From Oxyruncus cristatus (lineage: Eukaryota > Chordata > Aves > Passeriformes > Cotingidae): DNA of 64,000 nt. Both the position numbers and the translations under genes were made by a program. Numbering within the stretch: position 1 is the stretch's first letter; every line of letters begins with the position of its first letter. Below are positions 50,261-62,797 of the stretch, in pieces. Under the pieces are notes generated by a model. It searched no databases. It was not told where the DNA came from and saw only the letters and a list, made by a program, of their open reading frames with translations. The stretch covers positions 135,654 through 199,653 of the forward strand of contig VXAY01002882.1 of assembly GCA_013399855.1 (NCBI GenBank), in the 5' to 3' direction.

Positions 50261-50305
50261 GAGTAAATTAGCCCGGAGTAAATTAGCCCAAAATAAATTA
50301 GCCCA
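50261..50305. repeat. Tandem repeat, 3 x 15 bp
   Basis: Three successive 15-bp units gagtaaattagcccg, gagtaaattagccca and aaataaattagccca. The period is a multiple of three, so the minus-strand frame through it shows a repeated GLIY motif, but that frame has no other sign of being coding. Confidence 0.9.
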
Positions 50306-52404
50306 AAAACCCACAAGAAACTGTGTAGTTTCTTACATTCCAGACAGAAATCTGCAGCCAGTACTCCAATCAGTGATGCTTTCCTATATAGATGTATTTG
50401 AACTTTAAAAACATCAACTGAATTGTCAAAGTGAAGCAACTGTGTTTTCCAGGCATCTGGCATTTCAACAAGATTACTCAAGGAAGAACGTTATTGAAAG
50501 TATCTTGAGAACCCCAGCTATGAAAAGATACTGGTAGACTCAGATGGAGTAGTCTGGTGGATCCACTTCCCTCTCATCCTCCTCTGTAGCTTTTTCCCGA
50601 GAAGGCTGCTCAGAAGGATAGAGGAATATCTGTTTGGTAACAAGACACAACTACCTTCAGCACTGTTTACAGAAAACAGGCTGGCTACTATAAGCAGATT
50701 GAACCAGCACAGCACAAAGCCTGCTCAAAACACTCAGCTGCAGCGTTCAACATGGTAATGATTCAGGCCTCCAAGGAAGACAGAGTGCAAGGGTCAAACA
50801 TTAAAACAACATTAGTTAAAAAGCGTGTATGTTAAGGTCATGGCTGGAAGAACACGACATTTTTTCATACTTCTCAGGAAAGTATAGAAATACAATATGC
50901 CCTCTGTAGAATACTCATTTTAGATGCAAAGTAATCTGTGACCATGAATAATTATGAATTATACTTAGTTAATGCTGATTCCATTCTCTCCAAGGTTTTT
51001 TTCTTTTCTGACCATGTGGGGATCCCCTAGAAATTGAACCAAATAAAAGCTGTGGGCAGAAACAAAAGACCTCAGTCAGCTGCCAGATTTGTTCAGAACA
51101 GTACTATGAGTGTGGTCCTAGAAAGGAGGAAATTGTCACTGTGCAGTTGGAGTAGGTACTTTCATTCAGTAACAGAAAAAGGCTTTTTAGCAAGATTTCT
51201 ACATCCAGAGCAACTTGGAAAAGATGAAAATGTCCGTATTTGGCCACATCACAGTCCATCTCACTAAATCTTCTGTAGATAGTAAATCCTCTGGAAAGAG
51301 ACCAGAAGCCATTGATATTTACCAACATTCTGTCAAATGTCAACCTTTTACAGCACTAGGAGTGCCAATTTTTTTGGGCTGAAGAGCAAGTTTGACCCTG
51401 AGCAATAAGTGTCCATGACACTTAACTGTGAGCATGCTCTGAATGCTTTTGGCTCAGATTAACTCTATCTTTGTGACAATGCTCAGTCATTGTTAAGGGA
51501 CTATATTGTGCCAAGGACTGTTCCCACTGACAAAATGAAAAAGACTGCATGAGGTCTGACTCCGTTTTTCTGCAGCTTTTCTCTACCATTAGTCCAGCAC
51601 ACATAGTAGCTGCCCTCATCCTGCACTGCAGAGAATGCATTAAATTTCATGAAGCAAAATCATCTCTAGAAGGCCTGCAACTCTATTTGCACATTATTCA
51701 ATGAAAGCCACCTCCCAACACAAAATTTATTAAGATGTTTTGGAACTACAAAAAGTACCAAAGAAATCTGGGACCAAGTATGGCACAGCTTGGACAGGTC
51801 ACTGGAGCTGACTGACCTCAGTACTCTGGCCCTGTTTTATGTAGCGTTATGGGAATACCTTTTCATCTTCAGTGAATTTGACCACTCAGTTTTTCAATCC
51901 ATGTAAGCTTTTACCATCTCTGACCATGTTACTGCAAGGAGTTCAGAATTTTGCCTGTGGAGAACCACTTCACTTCCCTTTGTTTAATATATGCACTTTT
52001 TGTGTCTGTTCAGGTGCCTTCTGCAATAAAAAATAAAAAAGAAAATCACAGAGATGTGATACCTCCACTGACTTCTTACTACTGGACAGAATGATAAGAA
52101 GGACCAGAGCATCCAGAATATCCAGTTGCAGAGCTCTCCAGGCTCTAAGTGGCTACTGCCTGTGAGCACTTGCACACTCGTACTGCTGAAGACACAGCTG
52201 GTCAAGACACTGAGGGTGGAGTACTAATGATTAGCCAGTTCTGTCATGGTTCTGACAGAGCTAAGGAATTCTTTTACAGACCATTTAAAAAGACTTTGCA
52301 AGCTGGCTTTAGAGAGTTAAAGAGCTATTGAGTATTCAGTTAGTGGGAATAAGCATTTGTTTTTGGCTAAAAAGTTGATGTGTAATTAAGTTCTATCTTT
52401 GGAA
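50306..52404. other. Intergenic or intronic DNA, no gene recognised
   Basis: No coding exon, RNA gene or mobile element recognised. Several 60-80 codon frames exist on both strands (for example 51034-51267), none with a domain. Confidence 0.55.
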
Positions 52405-52488
52405 ATATATGCTATTACATATATATGTATATATATGTTTATGTTCCATATGTATATATATACATATATATATACGCACACATATACA
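52405..52488. repeat. TA/TATG-rich microsatellite, self-complementary
   Basis: About 85 bases of alternating TA with ATG and AC interruptions (atatatgtatatatatg, then atgtatatatatacatatatatatac). The halves are strongly self-complementary and could extrude cruciforms. Such tracts often vary in length between individuals. Confidence 0.9.
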
Positions 52489-52524
52489 CAAACTTATGTT
52501 TTTGCTGGTAAACCTGAAAGATTA

Positions 52525-52717
52525 TTTCTCAGAGGATGGAGAAACACTTTTTTGCTATGAGGGTGACTGAGCACTGGAACAGGTTACCCAGATAGATTGT
52601 TGAATCTCAATCCTTGAACATATTTGAAAGCAGTTTGCACATGGTCCTGAGCAACATACTCTAGGGAATCCTGCTTAAGCAGGGAAGCTTCCAACCTCCA
52701 TCATTTTGTGCTTCTGT
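52525..52717 (+). mobile_element. CR1 LINE 3' fragment (plus strand)
   Basis: A short diverged piece of the CR1 3' end. The core 'gagggtgactgagcactgg' followed by 'aacaggttacccaga' (52560-52593), the 'tcaatccttgaacat' block (about 52608) and the 'ctgcttaagcagg' block (about 52671) match the avian CR1 3' region in order. It ends near 'cattttgtgcttctgt' (52702-52717), a decayed version of the terminal repeats. It lies only about 35 bases after the TA microsatellite. Confidence 0.85.
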
Positions 52718-55077
52718 TAAAAGGCTAAAGGAACTTCCATGAAATGAAAAAGAAAAAAAAAAAGAACAAAGGAATAATTGTAAACCTAATTGACCCACTG
52801 AATCCCTAGATTTGAAAGAAAACAGGTATCAGTTATATTGAACTAATATCACCTTTGTCTCTTAAACTGGTCTAAGTGAAGTCTCATGGAAGGAAAGCTG
52901 GTCGAGTCATGTAGAAGTGGCTTAGGTTGTGAAGTAATCTGCCAAGCTCAAAGGGGAACCTCAACCTGCCTCTATCAGTTGCAGTTGTACAGAACACAAC
53001 AAAAAACAACAGTCCTGCTGCATCAGTGACATTAGAAGGGCTTCCTGGAGGCTTGCTATGAAATAGTCATATGTGTACAAGAACATAGTTAGCAACAAAG
53101 AGATCATATGTGCCAAAAATGTATAAAACAAATAAATAACCCCTCCCAACCGAACTCAACCTCCCCTAAAAAGTAAAACAGTTTGATCCTTCAGTTTCCT
53201 CTCCCCTAGAAAACCAGATCAACATACTTGCTTTTAGTTAAATGCATGCTGTATGACAAGTCTCACTTCTTGTAACAAACGATCTTCTTAGAGTGTTGTT
53301 AATTTAAATCACTGTACTTTCTAAAGATCTACATTCTGAGATAAAATCATAAATGAACATAAAATCCCTCAGGTTTTCCTGTACATAATAAACTATACAT
53401 ACATAATTGTGTAAATTCATTGAGATGTGCAATACCAGCTTTTCCACTTGATGATGCTGCAGAGAGAACACAAATGATTGCAACTGTCCTGCCAACAGAG
53501 CGCTCCTCCTGCAGCCTGGGGTGTTACTCACTATTAATGTCTGTTAGACTGTGGACAGGATCTTGTTCAGAGGTTTACCTTATTGACACTTTATAAGATC
53601 TCAATTAGCAGACATATAAAACATTATGAGATTAATGAAATTAGAAGAACTATGATGTCTTGGATATAATTTGTAATTGATTTTGATAACCTGAATACAT
53701 TAATATAAAAATGGTTGCTATAGGAAACAGTTGGACATGTTAGTTAGCATGCAGCGTGAGTAGAAGTTTCTACTGCCATGGAAACACAACTGTCATTTTA
53801 CGCTGATGACAAAGGACTGAGTTTTGGGTGGGTTAGTTTTTTTTTTTCCTTCCTTCCAGCATCTAGCATTTATTTAATTACATTTAATAAATGAATGCAA
53901 ATCTTAATCTCAGGGAGTTGAAGAGTTTCTTACCAAATTCAGTGTTTATGTTCCAGCAGTGCTTCACACATGCTTCAGATTCAGGCCTCCTCTCCTTCTT
54001 TGTGCTCCCTGCCTAGTCTCAGTCTCTCCCTAGCTCTTCCATGGGTCTCTCTTACTGCTTCAAGACAACAGGCCCTTACTTCTCCCTGTACAGTCTGCAT
54101 CCTTCTCCTACATAAGCCTCTTGTATTTTCTTCCTATGAGTCTCAGGCTTTCCATCTCCTTCTCTTTGCCTGCACCCAATAATGAGATCAAAAGAAAGAG
54201 TAGAAAATAGCGTCCTTTTTCTGATGTGGTTCCTGCGTGAGTAGTGTCTACTGTCCATAGGATCCTACAGTTACAAACTGGAGAATCGCCTCAGACATTT
54301 CTGGATGGGCCATATGCAGGTATAGACCTACGCCATTTTCACCATAACAGCAGAAGACACATGCAAGATTGCCAGATTAATAATAGGAAACATCAGACAT
54401 TTCCAGAAATTTCTTATATGGGGAAGACAATATCTTTGTCTTTGTTCTCAGAGACTAAAATGTTCTGGGTGAAACACTGTCATATTCTGGGCCTATTCTT
54501 ATCTTTAGAATTGAAAATTGCAAATCAAATAGACTAAATTTAATAAAGTTACAACTTTCAAAATAAAGTATTCTGACAGCAAGTGCCAGGTAATCCTAAA
54601 CACTGCTGAAATATCAGCTACAGATCATACATATAAAAATGGAAATGTCTTACTTGGAAGAAGTTGTATAATGCTTTGCATGCCCTAGAAATCTGTCATT
54701 AAGGTTTAGTCTCTGATGTTGGCTATGTAGGGATAGGCTATGCTAACAGTATGATTTACATTCCAATGCTGTTCCTCCATCTTTTACATGGACTAGGATT
54801 ACAAAAGACCAGAACACTGAGAAAGAATTCGTTTCTGGCTGGAGTTTTTTGGAAAGAGCCATCAGTAGGGTGATCACAGTGCCTGCCTGACCAGGAGCAG
54901 CTGCCTCCTTTGCCTGAATTCTCACTTAATCCGACTGTTATTAGTAGTCCCATCAATGTTCTTTATTCAGTGTAATTTTTTATTTAAAGCAGAAATATAT
55001 TTTTAAAAGAGATAAAGAGAGAATTTCCTGTCAGTGGAGTCACAGATCTCACACAGCACAATTTCTGACACGGATCG
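52718..55077. other. Intergenic or intronic DNA, no gene recognised
   Basis: No exon or mobile element recognised. There is an A/G-rich run at 52746-52769 and a T-run near 53839-53850. The CT-rich patch 53980-54180 gives a low-complexity 70-codon frame that I do not call. Confidence 0.55.
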
Positions 55078-55117
55078 TTTTTTTTGTTGTTGTTGTGGGT
55101 TTGTTGTTTTTTTTCTA
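55078..55117. repeat. T-rich / (GTT)n low-complexity run
   Basis: A T-run, four GTT-like units, and a second T-run. It is mainly pyrimidine and precedes the purine-rich segment at 55146-55230, so it could act as, or merely resemble, a polypyrimidine tract before a splice acceptor. Confidence 0.85.
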
Positions 55118-55125
55118 TTTCAAAG

Positions 55126-55240
55126 CATTATGGTGTGCGAACTGTCAGTAAAGGAGGAGCTGTTAGAGGAAGAGAGGACCAGAAAGCAATTGGAACTTGA
55201 CCAAAGAAGGCAAATGTTAAAACAGAAATCATTTCTATAA
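55126..55240 (+). other. Possible exon or purine-rich chance frame (unidentified coiled coil)
   Basis: A plus-strand frame (ATG at 55130, stop TAA at 55238-55240) whose last 31 residues are unusually rich in Glu, Lys, Arg, Gln and Leu (for example EELLEEERTRKQLELDQRR), spaced as in a coiled coil. It follows a long T-rich tract and a tttcaaag that could be a weak 3' splice acceptor, so it could be the start of a terminal coding exon. Against this, the acceptor AAG is poor, no polyadenylation signal was identified close after the stop, and any purine-rich strand reads as Glu/Lys/Arg. I do not recognise the protein. Treated as a candidate only. Confidence 0.22.
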
Positions 55241-58200
55241 ATCCATTTTATGCTTTGGCACATTTCAGAAAAGAGTAGATTTCCTTTCTAGAATCTATGT
55301 TTTTTCAGAGAATTTTAAATAGTGAAGAAACACATGATTACAACTGCTTTTCATCTGCTTTAGTAATATCAGATATTAATGAGAAGAAACTTTATATTAT
55401 TTGGATCACTTGTAACAGTGTGGTATCAGTATACAGCTCATTGTATCTTGGTATCACTAATTGTATACTGCAAAGAGATCTTCAGTATTTTTGTTAACAA
55501 CATAATAGATTAGCATTACAGTCATAGAGATTTCTAAAACAAATTCTATCCTAAACATGCAAAGGATACAACTCTACTCACAATGAATGTGTGAAGAACA
55601 GTCAGCACATGGACTAAACTAGTTAGAGGAATGTCACACAAACCAAAAGCATTCATTTGCTAAACTTTTCTCCATTTTTTCAATGAAATAAAGACACAAT
55701 TACGAAGTTATTAAAAGAAATGTCATCTAATTTAAGGGGCACTGTTTTTCCCATAGCTTTTTTAAGCATTTTAACATCTTCCAGTAAAAATTGTATCTGT
55801 GTATAGTCTCACCTCCAATATTAATGCTTGCAAATTATCTTACCACATCACATACTTATATTTCCCTAGCACAACAATAGAAATTAAAGAAAACAAAGGT
55901 GATATTTCAAATGTAGTTTAATCCAAGAGTTTCCCGAATCAAACAATTCACTTCAAAGCTAGATCAAAACTGACACATTTCCAGTGAGAAGAACATATTT
56001 TCTGTGTTCTGCATTGAGACATTATTTGCAAGCAGATTCCAAGGCTGCTTCAATCATTCCATTCTTCGAACTGTTGCTTATGAACAACACACACATCAGA
56101 GAGGTCACTCCACGGACATTTCCTCCAGAAATCAAGCTTAGTTAAGCCTTTGTCATCCCTTTCTTTCCCGAATTACTTGTTCCACTATCAAGCTGCTATT
56201 GGCTCCATTCATCACAATGACAAGGCTAATCAAGGAACTCATTCAATCAATGAAATTATTATTTTCAAAAAATGAAATTCAAAAGACAAAATGTTCTTTG
56301 GAGGACTTAGTTTTATCCATATTCTGTCACAGAGTGAATATTGTATAAAGGTGAAAAAGGAAGGACAGAAACCTCATAAAATTGTTTTTCCGCAGAAGAA
56401 ACTGTCAGATTGAATCACAGCCACAGTGAGACTCTGCCAATCTGCAGGGGATGATCCTCTCTTGTCTCCATCCTGCACATTGCAATGGTGTGCAGTTGTG
56501 CCCAAGCTTGCTCCACATAATATTCTCAGCAGGGTAAACTTGCTTCAAGCTGATTTGAGTAGACTGCTGCCACCTTCCCACCTAGTTCAGTGGGAGCCTT
56601 GTGATGCAAGTGTAATCTGTGCACTGGAGCACTACATGGCAACTCATAGTCCAGATAAAGTGCATTCATTCTAGTTCGGATTTGACCCTCATAATTACAT
56701 AATATTTAATACATACTTACGTAATTACATAAGTAATGTTTGCCATTGACCTAGGGTGCAAAAAGTTCTCACACTGAAATTCTGATCTCGGTGATATCAC
56801 TGTCAAAGTCCTTTCTATCTTTCATGTGGTAATAATTTTACCCTTTGCAGCTACTAATTGCATGTTTTGTTACTATCATTTGTATCATATCCTTTTAAAT
56901 GTATTAAGTTTACAGGGGACATGACCTACCAGCACTGTACAAACAGATTATCCAGTTACATTAGAAGTACAACAAATACAAACACTTTCAATGTACTTAA
57001 TGCACCCTCACAAGCACTTTTTACTTGAGTGGTTCTTTTGAAAGCAGCATTAATCAGTCTAAGGATGCCTCAACTTTTTTTCTGGGTGTCAAATTCAAAG
57101 CTGAAAATCATTTCATTAGAGAAAGGAACCACTGTTTTCATTCAGTTGATAAAAAACCTTGCTGAAACTTGCATTTAGGTCATTCAGAACTTCAGGTCTC
57201 CAAAGAGAATTTTATCGCTTAGGTTCATATTTGACTCATTGGAAAAGGTGTCTAACGACCATGTAAAAAACTTCAGAGTCACATTCTCTTTTGAATGCTC
57301 CATCAAGATAAAAGTGATATTAAAAGTATAGTAAATCCATTGCAAGTTAAAAATTGGATTTGAGAGCAATTCAGCATGCTGAGTTATAAAATGGGATTTT
57401 ATTACAGAATGATACTCGTAGATCAAAGTTCCAACCTCAAATACATCATCTGACATGAAAAAGCTTGGCAGGTGGGTTTGGTGATACACATAGACTGCTT
57501 CTCTGTACAACAGAGAAGCCTAGTGCACTTGGAAGGGTATCTAATCCTATATCACTGATGTGACTGTGAGAAACCTTTCTGGAAAAAAAAGTGTGTTAAT
57601 ACAGTTGCAGCTAAGGAGCTCACTGTAAGCAATTGTGTGGAATAAGACTAACAAAAATCTAAAACGTTCTTTCATTGTTGGGAATTATTAAGTAGTACAA
57701 TACTTATTCTTTCCACAATGCTTTTTAAAATGTCATGTTTAAAGAATCTGACGACTTAATGTCATTTGACTAAACATTTTCATGCACAGATTATGAAATC
57801 AGCTTCTTTGGTCAACATCAAAATAATTTAGTCAATGTAACAATACGTTACACAACCCCCAAAAAATAATGTTTGCCCTAGTGAGTACTAAAACTAAAAA
57901 TCTAGCAACAAACTTGCCTGGATTATAGTCCCAGATTGTCAGGTGGAAATATCAGGCTTAGCTGAGAGAAATTTGAGAGTAAGATTTACTATGCTGCTAC
58001 TAGGTGCTATACTAGAAAACGTACCTCAGGTAGCAAACTGCAGAGGAATATATTCTAGCTAGTATAAGCCAAGACTGGACTGGCATCCAAAAAGGATGAG
58101 CATAATGCAAGTTTGCAGTAAGAGAGCTTATGCAGTAAGATATTATTCTACTACCACTCTACAGAATAACACAGATATGGATACTGTGAGTCTAATTAGG

Positions 58201-59150
58201 TGCTATCAATTACTTAATTCACTTGCTAATATTTTAATGGTGAAACTTTGTTGTCCAAATCAAGAAGGTGACTGTAGTATTTTTTTCATCTCTCTTGTAC
58301 TTTGTGCATGATTTTTCTCCTTGAATTTTGAAGACCAAGAACTGTTTTTGTGTAAGTGAAAATATTTTGATACCTACCAAAACTCAAGGTATAAACAATA
58401 ATAATGTTCAACTGTTCAGGAAAGGTGATTTTCACAGTTTTCTATGGGTTCTGGATTCTATTAAACATAGCTGGGGTGATAACTACTGACTGTGAGAAAA
58501 AGTAGATGCTATTCTCAGACAATCACACTTAGTGTCACAAAAATATTTTCACTATGCATATAAATGGATTTAAGCTATTACAGGAAAATGTATCATGCTA
58601 TTTTCACATCTTCATAAATGTAACAACATTCCAAAGTTTGAAAGTGTCATGCTCCTTCAAAGAGTAAGAGTTCAGTCTTCTCAGGCTGTGGATGTCAGCT
58701 GTTTTCTTCAACTTCCTCAGGATTCTACAAAGTCTTTACTTGCCCTGGTTGTCACTGTATGGTCAGATTCCTTTCAGTTTCAGAGATATGTTGAGCCCAC
58801 TAAAACATTTTATTACTCTGATGATCGTTATGTGGTATAGCACTGAAGCAACAGAGAAGTGCTGAGGTCACAGTGTGTATCATGAGAAGGGCACCTCATG
58901 TTAAAAGTAGTTCCACTCTCATTGTGAAGAATTTATTTTGTTTTACTTTCCTTTGTAGCAGCTTGAAAATAATCGGAAAATTCCCCTGTTGAGTGAGAGT
59001 AGTTTTATATCATGTAAATGAATTGGCAACAGCAGGATCAACACAGCTTAAGGCATTCCCAGGGACACCAATTCTGCTACAGAAAGACCTAATCTCTTTC
59101 ATTATATTTTTGGAGGGCACGGGAAGAAGAGGCAGTGGGGAGGTGAGGTC
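55241..59150. other. Intergenic or intronic DNA, no gene recognised
   Basis: AT-rich DNA. A minus-strand 108-codon frame at 57184-57510 is the longest here. It is rich in Phe, Ile and Asn and has no domain I recognise; its length is within chance expectation. A less AT-rich patch at 56400-56680 was checked and shows no coding or repeat identity. Confidence 0.5.
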
Positions 59151-59215
59151 GTCCATGAGTTTTTTGTGATGTTTTTGTCCATATGTTTTTGCGATGTCCA
59201 TGAGTTTTTTGTGAT
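59151..59215. repeat. Short direct repeat, 20 bp at 45-bp spacing
   Basis: The sequence gtccatgagttttttgtgat occurs exactly at 59151-59170 and 59196-59215, with a related but diverged unit (gtccatatgtttttgcgat) between them at about 59177-59195. Together they form a small decayed tandem array. Confidence 0.88.
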
Positions 59216-62200
59216 TCTTCTACAATGTTATGTAGGAGATTCCTAAGACAGAAAAATTGATCTAGAGGACATCTTTAAGACATTTATAAAACACATTTAC
59301 CCATATTCACTTCTGCACTGTGTCTAGAGCCAAAGCCAAGAGAAGGCCCTAAAAATATGTGTTTACTGTATCAGCTGAGGAAGTTTCTGTGGTTGAGGCC
59401 ATGCAGTGACCACATACACACAGAAACTTTTAATGTACTGGAAAATAATTAGGCCTCTGGTCACCTGGCTGGCAAACAGGTGAGAAGCTTGGCATACAAA
59501 GTAGAGTATTACCAAGGGAACATAAACTGTATCTTCCCTTGATTTTAATGAAGTTCTTATTCATTAGGAATATGACAGTGAATAATGGCTTTTACAACTC
59601 ATCTCTGATGTTGGATCAAGATGCAATGCATATACTGTTCTAGTGAAGCACAGAAGTTGAAGTGCTGACATTAGTTGATTTTCTATCCGTTGTCAGATAC
59701 ATGCGCCCTTAAGGGAAACTTAAAACTGGAAACGAAGGGATCCTTTCATCCTTGTGATTTTATATCCTCTCAAAGGCCTGTGCTCAGTGCTGCCCAGGAG
59801 GTAAAAGAAAAGTCAAATGAATCAAATTTGCCATACACACAAAAATGCACATCTTTTTGAAGGTTTCTTTCTGAAGTGCAATCCAATGTCTACTTATGAG
59901 ATAAAAATGGTTTAGGGGATTAAGACTCCACAAAATCCTACTGCCTGAAAGCCTTTTAAATTGTTGACATGCATGCAGTTACAGCCTTGGTGTTTACAGA
60001 GTCAGGGAAGGTCCTCCAGCACCTTTAATTAGAAGTTATGCTACGATATTTTTGCAAATATTCGGCTTAATCCAAACACTTACCAAATCCCACACCCCTA
60101 TTGCTGAAGTGCCCTGTATTTTCTAGTTGTTATGTTGCGCTTGCAGGTCATAATGTGGTGGGATTACTGCTGATGCTGAACTTTTTCTAGGGGATCACAA
60201 AAGTTTCATAGCAATTCCAAAATGGGTAAACATGCTCAGTATCACTTCTCAGTTTCATACTCAGTTTCATTTTAAGAGAAGAGCTGTTATTCTTCCCCAA
60301 TAAATGTCTTTCATGCTCCTGCATATTTCAATTTACTACATCCCAGGTGGAACAGCTCAATAATAATATAAGAAATATTTGAGGTCTAAGTATATGAAGA
60401 CAAAGTAGCAGTGGAGTGAATTAATTTACATTTTTATAGGGCTAACATGGAACAGAAAGATTGAAATGGGCTATTAGCAATATTGGGAACTGCCTAAATA
60501 GTTCAAGAGTTTTACCGACTGATAATTGATAAGAGTATTCCTCTTCCTTGAATTCCAGTAGACATCTGTTCTTAATTGCTATGTTATCTGAGAGCTACTA
60601 TTTCTCCTTGGTTTTCACCTTTTATCAAACATACATTTAGGATTTTGAGAGTAAACAAAACATAATTCAGTTCAAATGAACCCTGTACTTTGAAGACAGT
60701 TAAACCACTATAGTGCAAGCTTTTTATTTATTTGTTGCAATATCAAAGTTGTCCTCTAATTTACAAATTTTCTGAGTTACTGTTTATAGGAAAGCCTTGT
60801 AACATGACTTCAGTGAAAGAGCAGCTGTCTTTCATTGTGATCTCATCCTCTATTTTGCATACAACAAAAAACCCAGATCTTTTCAGATTCATCTGTTCTT
60901 TTTTAATTTACAGTTGGACATAAACTTTAGCTTGGAAAATCAAAGTTTTGTTTTGAACAAAGGCTATATTGTAGAAACATATTAAGTTGCTCAGTGCACA
61001 TTTCTGTTTACATTTCTGACTGTAGATTTTTCAGAAAGGTGAGTTTTCATTTTGGTACATAAAACCCCCAAAATTACATGAAACATGCTGATGTACTTTG
61101 AGAGTCCAGTGTTGCTATGGAAATGTATTCATTTTCTTTAGTCTATTGTGCGCTACAATGCCTAGGCCATCTGAAATTTCAGCTTCGTTTGAGACATTTT
61201 ATGTTGCTGTACTCTTTAATATCACTGTCCAAGGCAAAACAGTCATGGTCATTTTAACTTTAGTTTAATCTTTTTCTACTCAGATAAGGTTTCTGTGACT
61301 TTCATTTATAGTGTAATAAGTTTGGGTTTGTTTGTTTGTCTGGTTAGATATTCGTTAAGTGTTCATTTTATTACAGTTTTCCTTTTACTTTATAAAGTTT
61401 TGGGGGGTTTTGTTTGGTTGGTTTACTTTGGTTTGGGTTTTTAATTACTTTGTTTTCCAAATAACTTACTGGGGCTTATGCATTAGTTATATATATATTT
61501 ATACACAGATAGCAACTGGCTGGAATTCCTCTCTGTAAGTGAAATAGTGAAATAAACTTCCTTATGCTAATGTAAGACGTTTAGCTGTGTTTGTCATTTT
61601 GTTTTCTAAGTTATTTTTTTTATTTCTATATTAACAGAAGCTTAAGAGTGATGAACTTTGCAAGAATTAAGTTTTCTGCTCCTCCTGTAGAATAGAGGGA
61701 AACAATCTGAATTTACATGCTTCCTAATTATATTCTTTTTACTGTTTTACTATATCATTAGGTGTTTGTAATGGCTCTGTTTTGAGAAGATTATTACGAA
61801 CAAGAAATTATTTGGTTTTGAGAAGTAAAGATTGCAGGGAACAACAAGGTGGCCTTAGTGTACTGTATTGGACGCTTTTGTTGGGTAAGGAATTCAGATG
61901 AAGCAAGATCAAAAGGGCATTTTTGAACCATTTGATTTTGAGCCTGTAATTCAGAGACTAATTCTGTGAGATGAAATTGGAGTAGTAGAGGGTCTGATAC
62001 TACAGAATTGGGTGTTTTAACAAACAGAATTCCCTTCAGTGAGATGTATATCATGCACCTGAATGCCAAAATCAGTAGTTGTAAGGTAAGGAGACAGTAG
62101 GGAGATAAAATATGCCTATGTATCTATGCACATACCTTTGCTGTAATAGAAAAAATAATAAGTCAGTGTGGCCATATCTCTCACATGTTATTTCCGTATG

Positions 62201-62728
62201 AACACATGTTCACAGCAGTTTTCATGGTTTCCCAGTTATGTGTACCAAAAAATGTCAAGGGTGTTTGAGAGCAAGAGGTATTATCTTTTGAGTTATTTGT
62301 AAAATTAGAAGCTTTGACAAAATCTAGGTGTGACTTAGGCTTTGAATTCAGAAAATTTTCTCCATATCAAAACTACTGTCATTTGTGATTACATCAGAGT
62401 ATGACAACGTGCTAGTCCTATTAGTTCTTAAACATCTACTTAATTTTAATGTGAATAGTACTAGTGACTCTTATGAAGTTGTCTTCGTGGAACAGCTGTG
62501 CACATGAAAAAGTAATGGCAGAATTCAGGTCTAAGATTATAAATACTTTGTTAATAAAATGAGCATAACTCTCATTGCAGTGAGGCCTAGAGTAAAGCAT
62601 CTAAGCGATAGCTATTATTTAGCAGAATGACCTTCTGCACTTCTACTGAACTGTTGGTAGAAGAGGCATGTCATGTCCCGTCAGACCTAAACGGTGTGAG
62701 CAAAAGTATTTCTCTTGGTGTCAGCTGC
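59216..62728. other. Intergenic or intronic DNA, no gene recognised
   Basis: No coding exon, RNA gene or transposon recognised. It includes a T/G-rich low-complexity stretch at 61321-61445 made of TTTG and GGTTT units and a short TA run near 61490-61500. Confidence 0.55.
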
Positions 62729-62797
62729 NNNNNNNNNNNNNNNNNNNNNNNNNNNNNNNNNNNNNNNNNNNNNNNNNNNNNNNNNNNNNNNNNNNNN
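62729..62797. other. Assembly gap (69 N)
   Basis: Sixty-nine undetermined bases between unique flanks (ending tcagctgc, resuming cacaggag). Open frames drawn across it are artefacts. Confidence 0.97.

Noticed and set aside
57184..57510. 108-codon minus-strand open frame
   Set aside because: Phe/Ile/Asn-rich reading as expected from AT-rich DNA, with no domain and no splice context.
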